A stretch of DNA of 64,000 nt from Bacillota bacterium (GCA_023414875.1 JAEZMV010000001.1:1-64000); one strand, 5' to 3'. Counted from the stretch's first letter, positions 35,871 to 46,270 are shown. Numbers and translations are program-made. The notes: generated by a model from the sequence alone, not told the origin.

Positions 35871-36683
35871 CTATCTAAGATTATTCGCTTGCTGTAGCAT
35901 CTGATCAGAAGCTGTAATAATCTTTGAATTCATCTCGTAGGCACGCTGTGCAACAATCAGATTAACCATCTCATCGACTGCCTGAACATTGGAGCCTTCC
36001 AAATAACCCTGTTTTAGCTTACTCTTTTTCAAAGCTGCATCCTCTGATTCTAGTCTTGCTACACCGGACGCCTCGGTTTCTGTTAATAAGCTGCCTGATT
36101 GTTTCATTATGCCATTGGGGTTATTAAATTGAACTATACCAATCTTTATTCCGATTGATACAGCTACGTTATTCTCATTTGGATAACATATTTCGCCATC
36201 CTCATTGATCGTAATCTCTGAAGCATTATAGGTATCCTCTATTATAATCGGCTGCCCGGTCGCATCCATAACCGGATTGCCATCCGAGGTAGCCAGAGTC
36301 ATTCCGAATGGACCATTAGCTAGCTGAAAGGAACCATTACGGGTATATGCTGTTCCACCATCGGGTGTTTGTACTACAAAAAATCCTTTTCCATCGATCG
36401 CCAGGTCAAAATCATTTCCTGTTTCAACTAAGGTTCCCTGTGTAAATCTGGATGTGATTGCAGAGTTCCTTACACCAAGACCTACCTGTACACCTGATGG
36501 CTTTGGATCTCCATTATTATCATAGGCTTGTTCCTGAATGGTTTGATATAATAATGATTTAAATTCTGCACTTTCTCTTTTGTATCCGGTTGTATTGATA
36601 TTTGCTAAGTTATTTGAAATCGTATCAACATTGGTTTGCTGACTAATCATACCGGACGCTGCCGTCCACAAGGATCTCATCAT
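35871..36683 (-). CDS. flgG: Flagellar basal-body rod protein, FlgG/FlhP type
   Basis: The 270-residue protein has the conserved basal-body rod N-terminus MRSLWTAASGMISQQTNVDTISNNLANINTTGYK (in part), a central FDLAIDGKGFFVVQTPDGGTAYTRNGSF region (in part), and the C-terminal EMVNLIVAQRAYEMNSKIITASDQMLQQANNLR motif (in part). It is likely a distal rod protein exported by the flagellar type III system. It follows mbl and a FlgF-like gene, the mbl-flhO-flhP order of Bacillus, where the second gene is flhP. Confidence 0.88.
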   Translation of the reverse strand: MMRSLWTAASGMISQQTNVDTISNNLANINTTGYKRESAEFKSLLYQTIQEQAYDNNGDPKPSGVQVGLGVRNSAITSRFTQGTLVETGNDFDLAIDGKGFFVVQTPDGGTAYTRNGSFQLANGPFGMTLATSDGNPVMDATGQPIIIEDTYNASEITINEDGEICYPNENNVAVSIGIKIGIVQFNNPNGIMKQSGSLLTETEASGVARLESEDAALKKSKLKQGYLEGSNVQAVDEMVNLIVAQRAYEMNSKIITASDQMLQQANNLR

Positions 36684-36744
36684 AAGCTATTCCTCCTGTC
36701 TTCTAGCTATGAGTAAAGTAATTACTGATTATATACGTGTTTTC

Positions 36745-37518
36745 TTATACTCTGCCAACAGAATTTGCTGCAAGATCCAATGTCTGATCTACCGTTTTGA
36801 TTACTTTTTGGTTAGCTTCATAGGCTCTGGTCACGGTAATCATCTCTACCATCTCGGAAACCACATTTACATTGGACTGCTCTGTATAGCCTTGTTGTAC
36901 CATAGCTTTTCCGGGTAGTTCTACAGCCCCTTCTAATGTCTGGTACATAGTATCACCTGATTTGATTATATAGTCGTAGTCTTCAAAATCAGTTATCTGG
37001 AGAGTATCTACATACGCACCATCCGCATAGATTGCTCCTGTTTTATCAACTACAACATCTACTGCATCTGTAGGAATAAGAATTTCTCCTGCCGAGCCCA
37101 TCAGATGATTTCCGTCTCCGTCCACGATATGACCATCCCTTGTCATGGTAAAGCTACCATTTCGTGTGTATTGTGTATTTACATTTCCTGCCTTGTCAGT
37201 TACGGAAAGTGTAAAGAAGCCTTCCCCTTCCAATGCCAGATCATAAGTATTTGCTGTCTGTCTTAACGAGCCCTGTCCATAGTTCGTATAGACCTCTCCG
37301 AGTTTTACCCCCAAGCTCATATTACCGATCGGTCTGTCATTGTAAGCTTCTGAAACATCCTTAACTTTTATTGTTAGAAGCTCATCAAAAGACTGATTCG
37401 TCATGTTTTCCTCTTTGTAACCGACAGTTGCCGAATTTGCAAGATTATTTGCGATGATATCCAGTCTCTTTTGTTCATTCTTCATTCCGGTATAAGCTGT
37501 ATATAATCCTTTTACCAT
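36745..37518 (-). CDS. Flagellar basal-body rod protein, FlgF/FlhO type
   Basis: The 257-residue protein has the basal-body rod N-terminus TAYTGMKNEQKRLDIIANNLAN (in part), middle AYTYDLALEGEGFFTL-like segment (ANTYDLALEGEGFFTLSV), and the C-terminal SEMVEMITVTRAYEANQKVIKT motif (in part). It is placed as flhO in the Bacillus order mbl-flhO-flhP. Like its neighbour it lacks a cleavable signal and should be secreted by the flagellar export apparatus. Confidence 0.87.
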   Translation of the reverse strand: MVKGLYTAYTGMKNEQKRLDIIANNLANSATVGYKEENMTNQSFDELLTIKVKDVSEAYNDRPIGNMSLGVKLGEVYTNYGQGSLRQTANTYDLALEGEGFFTLSVTDKAGNVNTQYTRNGSFTMTRDGHIVDGDGNHLMGSAGEILIPTDAVDVVVDKTGAIYADGAYVDTLQITDFEDYDYIIKSGDTMYQTLEGAVELPGKAMVQQGYTEQSNVNVVSEMVEMITVTRAYEANQKVIKTVDQTLDLAANSVGRV

Positions 37519-37584
37519 ACCATCATCCTCTTTCCTGCGTGCCTGACATTGTTTAAGATGGACTGTAAACCCATCTTCGATAAC

Positions 37585-38574
37585 CTAGTCTCTTTTACCT
37601 GATAAAAACTCTACAAATTTACCCGTTCCTATTGCAACTGCTGTCATTGGATCCTCAGCTGTCATCGTTGTAATACCTGTCTTTTCCTCAATTAATTCCT
37701 CTAAACCATATAACAGACATCCTCCACCGGTCAAAACAATGCCTCTGTCCGCAATATCAGCTGCAAGCTCCGGCGGTGTCTTCTCCAATACACTGTGTAC
37801 TGCTTCCACTATCTGAGAAGTGGTTTCCTTAAGAGCTTCTTCTGTCTCTTCTGAAGTAACTTCAATCGTTTTTGGTAAACCTGTAACTAGATTCCTTCCT
37901 CTGACTTCAATGGATACAGATTCAGGTCTGCGATAGGCTGAACCGATTTTTATCTTGATATCTTCTGCGGTTCTTTCACCAATCAAAAGATTATGTTTCT
38001 TTCTCATATATCTTACGATAGCATCATCGAAGTCATCACCTGCAATTTTTACTGAAGTACTTACAACTGTACCTCCTAAAGAAATAACAGCGATATCCGT
38101 TGTGCCTCCGCCGATGTCTACAATCATATTGCCACAAGGTCTTGAAATATCAATTCCAGCTCCGATTGCTGCTGCAATTGGTTCCTCAATGATAGCTACC
38201 TCTCTTGCACCGGCTGCGTAAGTGGCATCCTCAACCGCTTTTTTTTCAACCTCTGTTACACCACTAGGTACGCAGACACTAATTCTTGGCTTTCTGAATC
38301 TTTGCTTACCAACTGCCTTCTGGATAAAATATTTTAGCATTTTCTCAGTAACAGTATAGTCAGAAATAACACCCTGTCTTAATGGACGTACTGCTACGAT
38401 ATTACCGGGTGTTCTGCCTAGCATTAATCTGGCTTCCTCACCAATTGCTTTGATTTTATTGGAGTCTCGGTCAAAAGCTACAACCGACGGTTCCTTTAAA
38501 ACAACTCCTTTTCCTTTTATATAAACTAATACACTGGCAGTTCCTAAATCAATTCCGATATCACTACCTAACAT
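37585..38574 (-). CDS. mbl: MreB/Mbl-family rod-shape actin homologue
   Basis: MreB-type actins form membrane-bound filaments that guide cell-wall elongation. The 329-residue protein starts GSDIGIDLGTASVLVYIKGKGVV (in part), contains SVCVPSGVTEVEKKAV, EEPIAAAIGAGIDI, MIVDIGGGTTDIAVISLGG, and GIVLTGGGCLLYGLEELI. I chose the ATG at 38574, with AAAGGAG 10 nt upstream; the longer reading has no ribosome site. The Mbl name follows the flagellar neighbourhood; mreB is possible. Confidence 0.9.
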   Translation of the reverse strand: MLGSDIGIDLGTASVLVYIKGKGVVLKEPSVVAFDRDSNKIKAIGEEARLMLGRTPGNIVAVRPLRQGVISDYTVTEKMLKYFIQKAVGKQRFRKPRISVCVPSGVTEVEKKAVEDATYAAGAREVAIIEEPIAAAIGAGIDISRPCGNMIVDIGGGTTDIAVISLGGTVVSTSVKIAGDDFDDAIVRYMRKKHNLLIGERTAEDIKIKIGSAYRRPESVSIEVRGRNLVTGLPKTIEVTSEETEEALKETTSQIVEAVHSVLEKTPPELAADIADRGIVLTGGGCLLYGLEELIEEKTGITTMTAEDPMTAVAIGTGKFVEFLSGKRD

Positions 38575-38703
38575 AATAATATATCTCCTTTCCATTTCAT
38601 GCATCTGCATGAACAAGTCTACTTCCTCATAATAAATGCGAAGATTCCGAATTGTATTACTCCAAATTGACGTTCTGATTATGCTTTCTATATTCTCTTC
38701 CAA

Positions 38704-39094
38704 TCTTCGACCATTTAAACATATATGGCTATATTATATACGCATTTTCTATAATTTTCAAAGGAAATTTTAAAAAGATTTAAATATCGCCATTTTTTTC
38801 TAATAAATGTTCCAAGGTCTTCTCTTATACTGATTGAAAATCCAGTCTTCCACTTCACTTACCTTATCAAGGGAAACTTAATGATAAATAAATGTGGTTC
38901 AGCTCAGTATAATCCTTTCAATTCATAATAATCAATTATGGTAGGAGATACTCAGTTATTTTGTTATATGTATCAATTATAAATTCAACCTATATATCGG
39001 CATCTTTTCGCAAAAACCTAAGGTCTTTTTGTAGATAAAACAAAGTTTTAGCTTTGGCACTCCCTATGGCGACGCAATTCCCTATGTTATAAAA
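38704..39094. other. Intergenic region, no gene seen
   Basis: About 390 bp upstream of mbl and downstream of tuf. It presumably holds the mbl promoter, but I see no convincing promoter pair, ORF or RNA motif. Confidence 0.5.
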
Positions 39095-39124
39095 AAGCCT
39101 AAATCCATAAAGAATTTAGGCTTT
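39095..39124 (-). terminator. Intrinsic terminator after tuf
   Basis: On the minus strand AAAGCCTAAAT and ATTTAGGCTTT form an 11-bp stem followed by TTTTTTATAAC. It closes the str operon. Confidence 0.9.
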
Positions 39125-39147
39125 AATTATTATTTTATTCGATATGA

Positions 39148-40341
39148 TTAAGCAATGATTGTAGCTACCTTACCGGAACCTACTGTTCTACCACCCTCAC
39201 GGATAGCGAAACCTAAACCTTGCTCCATAGCGATCGGATGAATTAACTCGATACTCATCTCGATGTTATCGCCAGGCATACACATCTCTACACCTTCAGG
39301 AAGGTTGCAAACACCAGTTACGTCAGTTGTTCTGAAGTAGAACTGAGGTCTGTAGTTGTTGAAGAAAGGAGTATGACGTCCACCTTCTTCTTTAGTTAAT
39401 ACGTAAACCTGAGCTGTGAATTTCTTGTGGCATTTGATTGAAGCGGGTTTACAAAGAACCTGTCCTCTTTCGATTTCAGTTCTCTGAACACCACGAAGAA
39501 GTGCACCGATGTTATCACCAGCTTGAGCTTCGTCAAGAAGCTTTCTGAACATCTCGATACCGGTACATACAACTTTACGAGTTTCTTCTTTGATACCAAC
39601 GATTTCAACTTCCTCAGATACATGAAGAACACCACGCTCAACACGACCGGTAGCAACTGTACCACGGCCAGTGATGGAGAATACGTCCTCTACAGGCATT
39701 AAGAAAGGCTTATCTGTCTCACGCTTAGGATCCGGAATCCAGGAATCCACTGCATCAAATAATTCAATGATCTTATCTCCCCAAGGGCCGTTAGGATCTT
39801 CAAGAGCCTTAAGAGCAGAACCTTGAATGATAGGTGTATCATCGCCAGGGAACTCATACTCATTTAATAAGTCTCTTACTTCCATCTCAACTAACTCAAG
39901 AAGCTCTGCATCATCAACCATATCACATTTATTCATGAAAACTACAACGTAAGGAACACCAACCTGACGGGAAAGTAAGATGTGCTCTTTTGTCTGAGCC
40001 ATAACACCGTCAGTAGCAGCAACTACGAGGATAGCACCATCCATCTGTGCAGCACCGGTGATCATGTTCTTAACGTAGTCAGCATGTCCAGGACAGTCAA
40101 CGTGAGCGTAATGTCTAGCTTTAGACTCATACTCAACGTGAGCTGTTGATATTGTGATACCTCTTGCCTTTTCTTCCGGAGCTTTATCGATCTGATCGAA
40201 AGCAATGATTTCGCCAGTACCTAATCTCTCATGAAGAGTCTTTGTGATAGCAGCTGTAAGAGTTGTCTTACCATGGTCAACGTGACCGATAGTACCGATA
40301 TTACAATGTGGTTTGTTTCTTGTAAATTTAGCCTTTGCCAT
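39148..40341 (-). CDS. tuf: Elongation factor Tu
   Basis: EF-Tu delivers aminoacyl-tRNA to the ribosome. The 397-residue protein has GHVDHGKT (19-26), DCPGH in VDCPGHADYVKN, NKCD and SAL in GSALKAL, and domains II and III of normal length, ending VGSGKVATIIA. AAAGGAGG lies before the ATG. It is the last gene of rpsL-rpsG-fusA-tuf, 260 bp after fusA. Confidence 0.99.
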   Translation of the reverse strand: MAKAKFTRNKPHCNIGTIGHVDHGKTTLTAAITKTLHERLGTGEIIAFDQIDKAPEEKARGITISTAHVEYESKARHYAHVDCPGHADYVKNMITGAAQMDGAILVVAATDGVMAQTKEHILLSRQVGVPYVVVFMNKCDMVDDAELLELVEMEVRDLLNEYEFPGDDTPIIQGSALKALEDPNGPWGDKIIELFDAVDSWIPDPKRETDKPFLMPVEDVFSITGRGTVATGRVERGVLHVSEEVEIVGIKEETRKVVCTGIEMFRKLLDEAQAGDNIGALLRGVQRTEIERGQVLCKPASIKCHKKFTAQVYVLTKEEGGRHTPFFNNYRPQFYFRTTDVTGVCNLPEGVEMCMPGDNIEMSIELIHPIAMEQGLGFAIREGGRTVGSGKVATIIA

Positions 40342-40601
40342 TTTACAACGTCCTCCTTTAATAATAATTACTTATAAGCAAATGATTTTATGCCCAAGAA
40401 AGCACTATGCGCTTTTCAGTAAAGGGCTTGTTTATATATTGCCTCATATGCCCTATTATATTTCAACTTAGAAATATTTTCAAGCAGAAACAAATTATAT
40501 ATTAACTTTTTTGTTACTTAACCGATATTAGTGAATTTGCTTACCGTTCATTTATACCACTTAAGCTCAATGTTACGATTTCCTTAGTCTACGTAATCGA
40601 A

Positions 40602-42719
40602 TTATTTACCCTTTGCGGACAAAACCTTCTCTTGAACGTTCTTCGGAACTGGTTCGTAGGAAGCAAAGAACATGGAGTAAGCACCACGTCCCTGAGTCTT
40701 AGAACGAAGGGTTGTGGAGTATCCGAACATCTCAGACAACGGAACGAAACCTCTAATTAACTTAGTACCGTTAATATCCTCAGTTCCTTCGATACGACCA
40801 CGACGGGAGCTGATATCACCGATAACATCACCCATGTAATCCTCTGGAACGGTTACTTCTACTCTCATGATAGGCTCTAGAAGTACAGCACCAGCTTTGT
40901 GCATCGCATCCTTGAATGCCATGGAACCGGCAATCTTGAACGCCATTTCACTGGAGTCAACTTCATGGTAAGAACCATCGTAGCAAGTAGCTCTGATACC
41001 AAGTACAGGATAGCCACCGAGAACACCGGCTTTTGTAGCCTCTTGAATACCGTTATCAACAGCAGGGATGTATTCCTTCGGAATAGCACCACCGGTAACA
41101 GCGTTTACGAATTCATAAGTTTTCTCAGCGTTAGCATCCATAGGCTCGAAACGAACCTTACAGTGACCGTACTGACCACGACCACCGGACTGTTTCGCGT
41201 ATTTACTGTCAACTTCAACAGTCTTTGTAAAGCTTTCCTTGTATGCAACCTGAGGAGCACCAACGTTAGCTTCTACTTTATACTCACGAAGAAGTCTGTC
41301 TACGATAATTTCAAGGTGAAGCTCACCCATACCAGCAATAATCGTTTGTCCTGTTTCTTCATCGGTATAAGCTTTGAATGTAGGATCTTCTTCTGCAAGT
41401 TTTGCAAGAGATTCACCCATCTTATCCTGACCGGCTTTTGTCTTTGGCTCGATAGCTACATGGATAACAGGCTCAGGGAATACCATGGATTCAAGTATAA
41501 CCGGATGCTTCTCATCACAAATAGTATCACCGGTTGTAGTGTTTTTGAAACCTACCGCTGCTGCGATATCACCGGAATATACCTTATCAAGATCTTCTCT
41601 CTTATTAGCATGCATCTGAAGGATACGTCCAATACGCTCTTTCTTGCCTTTTGTTGAATTTAATACATAAGAGCCGGCATTAATGGTACCGGAGTAAACT
41701 CTAAAGAAAGCAAGCTTACCTACGAAAGGATCGGCCATAATCTTAAACGCTAATGCTGCGAAAGGCTCCTCATCGGAGGACTTTCTGTGAACTTCATTAC
41801 CGTCCTCATCAACACCGTTGATGTCCGGTATATCGGTAGGAGCAGGCATATATTCAATAACGGCATCCAGTAACTTCTGAACACCCTTGTTTCTATATGC
41901 AGAACCACAGCATACAGGTATAATCAGTGTATCAATGGTTGCTTTTCTTAAAGCTGCTTTTAGTTCAGCCGTGGTAGGCTCTTCACCCTCTAAGAATTTC
42001 TCAATCAGTTCGTCATCTGTCTCACAGATGGACTCGATCATAGCTGCTCTATATAACTCTGCTTCGTCCTTCATATCATCAGGGATATCTGTTATCTCAA
42101 TATCTTCGCCCTTATCATCTTTATAATAATAAGCTTTCATTTCAAATAAATCGATAATTCCCTTGAAGGTATCTTCTTTGCCGATCGGTAATTGTAACGG
42201 AACCGCGTTCTTACCTAATCTGCTCTTAATCATATTTACAACATTGTAGAAATCTGCACCTGAAATGTCCATCTTATTAACAAATGCCATTCTAGGTACA
42301 TTATATTTGTCAGCTTGGCGCCATACAGTTTCAGACTGAGGCTCAACGCCACCTTTTGCACAGAATACACCGACAGCACTATCAAGTACACGAAGGGAAC
42401 GCTCAACTTCTACTGTAAAGTCTACGTGTCCAGGTGTATCGATAATATTGATACGATGTTCTAATGCACCGGGGATTTTCTTGTGCTCAAATTCTTGAGT
42501 CCAATGACATGTAGTAGCCGCTGATGTGATAGTAATACCACGCTCTTGCTCTTGCTCCATCCAGTCCATGGTAGCAGTTCCTTCGTGAGTATCACCTATT
42601 TTGTAGTTAACACCGGTATAGTACAGAATACGCTCGGTAAGTGTTGTCTTACCAGCATCGATATGTGCCATAATACCGATATTTCTAGTCCTCTCTAACG
42701 GATATTGTCTTCCTGCCAA
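40602..42719 (-). CDS. fusA: Elongation factor G
   Basis: EF-G translocates the ribosome with GTP hydrolysis. The 705-residue protein has AHIDAGKTT, DTPGHVDFT, NKMD and the domain IV-V region with SGGRGQYGHC. The start is a TTG at 42719 with AAGGAGG upstream. It sits between rpsG and tuf in the str operon. Confidence 0.99.
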   Translation of the reverse strand: MAGRQYPLERTRNIGIMAHIDAGKTTLTERILYYTGVNYKIGDTHEGTATMDWMEQEQERGITITSAATTCHWTQEFEHKKIPGALEHRINIIDTPGHVDFTVEVERSLRVLDSAVGVFCAKGGVEPQSETVWRQADKYNVPRMAFVNKMDISGADFYNVVNMIKSRLGKNAVPLQLPIGKEDTFKGIIDLFEMKAYYYKDDKGEDIEITDIPDDMKDEAELYRAAMIESICETDDELIEKFLEGEEPTTAELKAALRKATIDTLIIPVCCGSAYRNKGVQKLLDAVIEYMPAPTDIPDINGVDEDGNEVHRKSSDEEPFAALAFKIMADPFVGKLAFFRVYSGTINAGSYVLNSTKGKKERIGRILQMHANKREDLDKVYSGDIAAAVGFKNTTTGDTICDEKHPVILESMVFPEPVIHVAIEPKTKAGQDKMGESLAKLAEEDPTFKAYTDEETGQTIIAGMGELHLEIIVDRLLREYKVEANVGAPQVAYKESFTKTVEVDSKYAKQSGGRGQYGHCKVRFEPMDANAEKTYEFVNAVTGGAIPKEYIPAVDNGIQEATKAGVLGGYPVLGIRATCYDGSYHEVDSSEMAFKIAGSMAFKDAMHKAGAVLLEPIMRVEVTVPEDYMGDVIGDISSRRGRIEGTEDINGTKLIRGFVPLSEMFGYSTTLRSKTQGRGAYSMFFASYEPVPKNVQEKVLSAKGK

Positions 42720-42901
42720 GGATAATTCCTCCTTAATTTATGACAAGTGAATATTAACAAGTGAATACAAAACATTTGCTATAGCTCATTGTTCCACCAG
42801 ATTCACTTGCAAAAGTTCATCTTGTATTGAAGAATGAATACTCATTACTTCATTATCATGTGCTCCACCTCAAAAAAAATGATAGGCTTAGGTAATTTAT
42901 C

Positions 42902-43372
42902 TTACCATCTGTAATGAGCAAATGCTCTATTAGCATCAGCCATCTTATGCATATCTTCTTTTCTTTTTACAGATGCGCCGGTGTTGTTAGCAGCATCCAT
43001 AATTTCGTTTGCAAGTCTCTCCTGCATTGTTTTCTCGCCTCTTTTACGAGTAAACAATGTAATCCAACGAAGAGCAAGCGCTTGTCTTCTTTCCGGTCTA
43101 ACCTCGATCGGAACCTGATAAGTTGCACCACCAATACGTCTTGCTTTTACTTCAAGAACGGGCATAATGTTGTTCATAGCTTCTTCGAATACCTCAACGG
43201 CATCCTTACCTGTCTTAGCAGCCACTCTGTCAAATGCTCCATAAACGATCTTCTGGGCAATACCCTTCTTACCGTCTAACATAATGTTGTTGATGAGCTT
43301 TGTTACAACTTTATTGTTGTATAAAGGATCCGCCAAAACATCTCTTTTTTGTATATGTCCTTTTCTAGGCAC
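42902..43372 (-). CDS. rpsG: 30S ribosomal protein S7
   Basis: S7 nucleates assembly of the 16S 3' domain. The 156-residue protein starts MPRKGHIQKRDVLADPLYNNKVVTKLIN (in part) and has RIGGATYQVPIEV and ALRWI, all S7 hallmarks. The start is a GTG at 43372 after AGGGAGG. It lies 287 bp after rpsL; that gap holds no ORF and is somewhat long for the operon. Confidence 0.99.
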   Translation of the reverse strand: MPRKGHIQKRDVLADPLYNNKVVTKLINNIMLDGKKGIAQKIVYGAFDRVAAKTGKDAVEVFEEAMNNIMPVLEVKARRIGGATYQVPIEVRPERRQALALRWITLFTRKRGEKTMQERLANEIMDAANNTGASVKRKEDMHKMADANRAFAHYRW

Positions 43373-43658
43373 GTTTCTTCCCTCCTTAACTATGCTTGAC
43401 GAAAATAGAATTCGTCAGTCAATTAATTCTACGGTACTCACAAATGGATAAACCATGTTATCCGATTGCTTGTGTTCGTGCTCAGTTTAACTTTGTTTTC
43501 CATATATGAAAGGCGAACCATTCATCTCAACCTGTAACCACAGAAATACAAATCAAACGGAAATAAAAAATTAATCCGGCACTTAACTGCTGATACAAGA
43601 AATATTCTTATATCAAATAGCTTTACATTTGAATTAAATTTAAGTCAATTGTCTGCTA

Positions 43659-44081
43659 TTATTTTTTAGCTTCTTTCGGTCTCTTAGCACCGTACTTAGA
43701 ACGTGCCTGTCTTCTCTTAGCAACGCCTGCAGTATCAAGTGTACCTCTGACGATGTGATAACGAGTACCAGGTAAATCCTTTACTCTACCACCTCTGATC
43801 AGAACAACGCTATGCTCCTGAAGATTGTGACCTTCACCTGGAATATAGCTTGTTACTTCGATTCCGTTGGACAGACGTACTCTGGCAATCTTACGAAGCG
43901 CTGAGTTAGGCTTCTTAGGAGTTGCTGTTCTAACTGCTGTACATACGCCTCTTTTCTGAGGTGCAGAAATATCTGTTTGTCTCTTGTTTAAGGAGTTAAA
44001 TCCTTTTTGTAAAGCAGGAGCTGTGGATTTCTTCTCCATTGTCTGTCTACCTTTTCTTACTAGCTGGTTAAATGTGGGCAT
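43659..44081 (-). CDS. rpsL: 30S ribosomal protein S12
   Basis: S12 controls decoding accuracy and contacts the A-site. The 140-residue protein has the streptomycin-site PKKPNSALRK and the DLPGTRYHIVRGTLD loop, with a C-terminal RSKYGAKRPK. AGGAGGTGAAAAATTA precedes the ATG. It starts the str operon here; rpoB and rpoC are not upstream. Confidence 0.99.
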   Translation of the reverse strand: MPTFNQLVRKGRQTMEKKSTAPALQKGFNSLNKRQTDISAPQKRGVCTAVRTATPKKPNSALRKIARVRLSNGIEVTSYIPGEGHNLQEHSVVLIRGGRVKDLPGTRYHIVRGTLDTAGVAKRRQARSKYGAKRPKEAKK

Positions 44082-44328
44082 TAATTTTTCACCTCCTGAA
44101 AATTTTTAAATACAAGATAATCATCGACTCACCTAAAGGTTCATTTTATCTTGTTATACCTTATGAATTCTGTGGTTTTAAAAGGCTATTTGGACACTAA
44201 ATAAGCATCAACAAAAAGCGCGTAAAAAATACATTGCATGCAGAAAACTGCACGCTTACTGATTATACTTTTTTGATTATAAAATGTCAAGGATTTTTTT
44301 AAATATCATATCAATCATCTCAATCATT

Positions 44329-44520
44329 TTAATCCAAAGCCATAGTAAACTTAAAATGCGATTTACTCATCCCTACTTTTTCATAAAAGTGATGAGCAAG
44401 ACTCCTCCTTTGATTACAGCATACCTCTATCAGCAAGCACTGCTGTTCCTTTGCTATATCGCATGCTCTTTTCATCAGCTGATGTCCTACTCCCTGAGAA
44501 CGGAAGTCGGATTTAAGCTT
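44329..44520 (-). pseudogene. C-terminal fragment of a GNAT acetyltransferase
   Basis: On the minus strand an open frame of about 63 codons with no start reads DFRSQGVGHQLMKRA then CCNQRRSLAHHFYEKVGMS and ends at a TAA (44329). The R-x-Q-G-V-G loop and the following HHFYEKVGM are the acetyl-CoA-binding motif and C-terminal strand of GNAT enzymes. The codon just before the fragment (44521-44523) is a stop, and the N-terminal half is missing, so it is a decayed remnant between rpsL and a WYL regulator. Confidence 0.75.
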
Positions 44521-44847
44521 TCATATAAATTTAATATTGTATTCTACTTTCTAATCCTTCTTATTATATAATGACAAACCATAATTTTCTATATAAAAAT
44601 AATACAATGAAGTATTATGTTTACAATTCATCTCAAGCTTTAACATCATGATATTCATTGATAAAAATGGTGTCTATCGCCTTTCTGTCCTATAACTGAT
44701 ATCTCATGCTCTTATTCAGTTATTCTTGAATATTTTACCTTTCTATTGTAAGATATCCTTACGAGCATGCAATTGTCATCTGTTTTTACATTAATACGAA
44801 CCCGTTTATTATAATAGGAAGAAACGGGACAAGTCAGGGGGATACCT
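44521..44847. other. Intergenic region, no gene seen
   Basis: About 330 bp between the acetyltransferase remnant and the WYL regulator. Beyond a GGGGG ribosome site at its right end I see no gene or RNA motif. Confidence 0.5.
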
Positions 44848-45828
44848 ATGAAGGATATGGCGCAAACGGAAAGGCAGATATTTATCTTGCTACTGCTATC
44901 TGAGAACAAACGGGGATATACCATCAATGATATTCATGCTTCCTTAGAAAAATGGGATGTCGTGGTAGATAAGAAAACCATCAGCAGAGATATTGACAGC
45001 CTTTCCGGCATCTGTTTTATATCGGAGGAGGAGCGCAATGGTAAAACTTATTATACTGCAGATAAATTCCGTCTGCGGGACATCACCTTTACCTCCCCAG
45101 AGCTTATCTCCTTAGCATTTCTTTTGGAGCTGCTAAAGCCCTATCAGTATATGACAATGGGTAAAACCTCAAAGGAGCTCATTCATAAGATTCTTGATAA
45201 TACGACCAATTTAAACCGGGAATTCATCAAACATTTTACCGGATTGGTGACCATTAATACCAACGATTATATCAGTGATGAGGTGAATCCTGAGGTTGAG
45301 GACCGGCTGCAATCAGCTATCCGTAATAAGACTAAGGTTAGAATTATCTACCATAGCTTTGGGCAGGATGAGGATACCATCCGAATTGTCCAACCCTATG
45401 AATTGTTAATTAATGATGGTGCATTAAATGTTGTTGGTTTTTGTGAGCTCCGCAGTGATATACGTGATTTTCGAGTATCCCGTATTAAGGCGATTACCCC
45501 GTTGGAGGATACCTTTACGATACCGGAGGACTATTATCATAAGAAGAACAGGAACAAATTCATTCATCTGTCCGGAAATGTAATCGAACAAATCATAATA
45601 GCTTTTAACGAACATACGGCAAAATATATACAGGAGTATGAAGCAGACCTGGCGGATGAAATTGTGGAAACAGATAATGGTATTACCTTTATTAGAAATA
45701 CCGCCATTACCGAAGAGCTGGTTCGTTGGATTCTACAATTTGGCGCCGGTGCAAAGGTATTAAACCCGGCACATCTCAAGGATAAAATATCTCAGGAGCT
45801 AAAAAAAAGCCTGAGTCAGTACGAGTAA
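44848..45828 (+). CDS. HTH-WYL transcriptional regulator
   Basis: The 326-residue protein has an N-terminal winged-helix DNA-binding domain (about 1-65, RQIFILLLLSENKRGYTINDIHASL in part) and a C-terminal WYL-like domain (from about 140, KVRIIYHSFGQDEDTIRIVQPYELLINDGALNVVGFCELRSDIRDFRVSRI, in part), ending in a winged-helix extension. WYL regulators sense small or nucleic-acid ligands; the target here is unknown. It is divergent from the str operon. GGGGG lies before the ATG. Confidence 0.9.
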   Translation: MKDMAQTERQIFILLLLSENKRGYTINDIHASLEKWDVVVDKKTISRDIDSLSGICFISEEERNGKTYYTADKFRLRDITFTSPELISLAFLLELLKPYQYMTMGKTSKELIHKILDNTTNLNREFIKHFTGLVTINTNDYISDEVNPEVEDRLQSAIRNKTKVRIIYHSFGQDEDTIRIVQPYELLINDGALNVVGFCELRSDIRDFRVSRIKAITPLEDTFTIPEDYYHKKNRNKFIHLSGNVIEQIIIAFNEHTAKYIQEYEADLADEIVETDNGITFIRNTAITEELVRWILQFGAGAKVLNPAHLKDKISQELKKSLSQYE

Positions 45829-45939
45829 ATGATGCCCTTATTTTTGTTAGAGCTTAGTTTACAGCTTTGATCGATAAAGCTTAGTTCGTACCTCACTAAT
45901 ATAATTAAATTTAGCACATTAATGTAGCAAAACTTTTAG

Positions 45940-45968
45940 TTGACATTTTTTTCTTTTATGTTTATACT
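45940..45968 (+). promoter_or_regulatory. Promoter of the T-box/trpB transcript
   Basis: TTGACA (45940-45945), a 17-bp T-rich spacer, and TATACT (45963-45968) form a near-consensus sigma-A promoter immediately before the T-box leader. Confidence 0.75.
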
Positions 45969-45994
45969 ATAGCATAATATAAAACACAAAACCG

Positions 45995-46270
45995 TTGAGT
46001 AAGAAGAGTAAATATAGTTAGTTATTATCAGAGAGCTGCAGGCGGTGTGATTGCAGTAATAACACGATATTGAATGGACTTACGAGGGTGGGAAGAAAAA
46101 CAGCGTCGCTGTTGAGTAATACCTGACGGAATCTCCATCCGTTAACAAGGGAGCATATATGATCGTATATGAATGAGAGGGTGCAGTTGCACCAAACCGG
46201 GTGGTACCGCAGAGGTTGATTTTTAGCTTTTGTCCCAGTAAATTACTGAGACAAGGGCTTTTTTTATACC
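45995..46270 (+). promoter_or_regulatory. T-box riboswitch, tryptophan specifier
   Basis: The leader has a Stem I base with GAGTAAG and CTTAC, a specifier loop with TGG at 46075-46077 followed by A, and the T-box sequence GGGTGGTACCGC at 46199-46210. A terminator (46226-46266, AGCTTTTGTC...GACAAGGGCT then T-run) follows. Uncharged tRNA-Trp should stabilise the antiterminator and switch on the TrpB2 gene. Confidence 0.93.

Noticed and set aside
40899..41657. 252-codon plus-strand ORF
   Set aside because: It is the antisense shadow of fusA.
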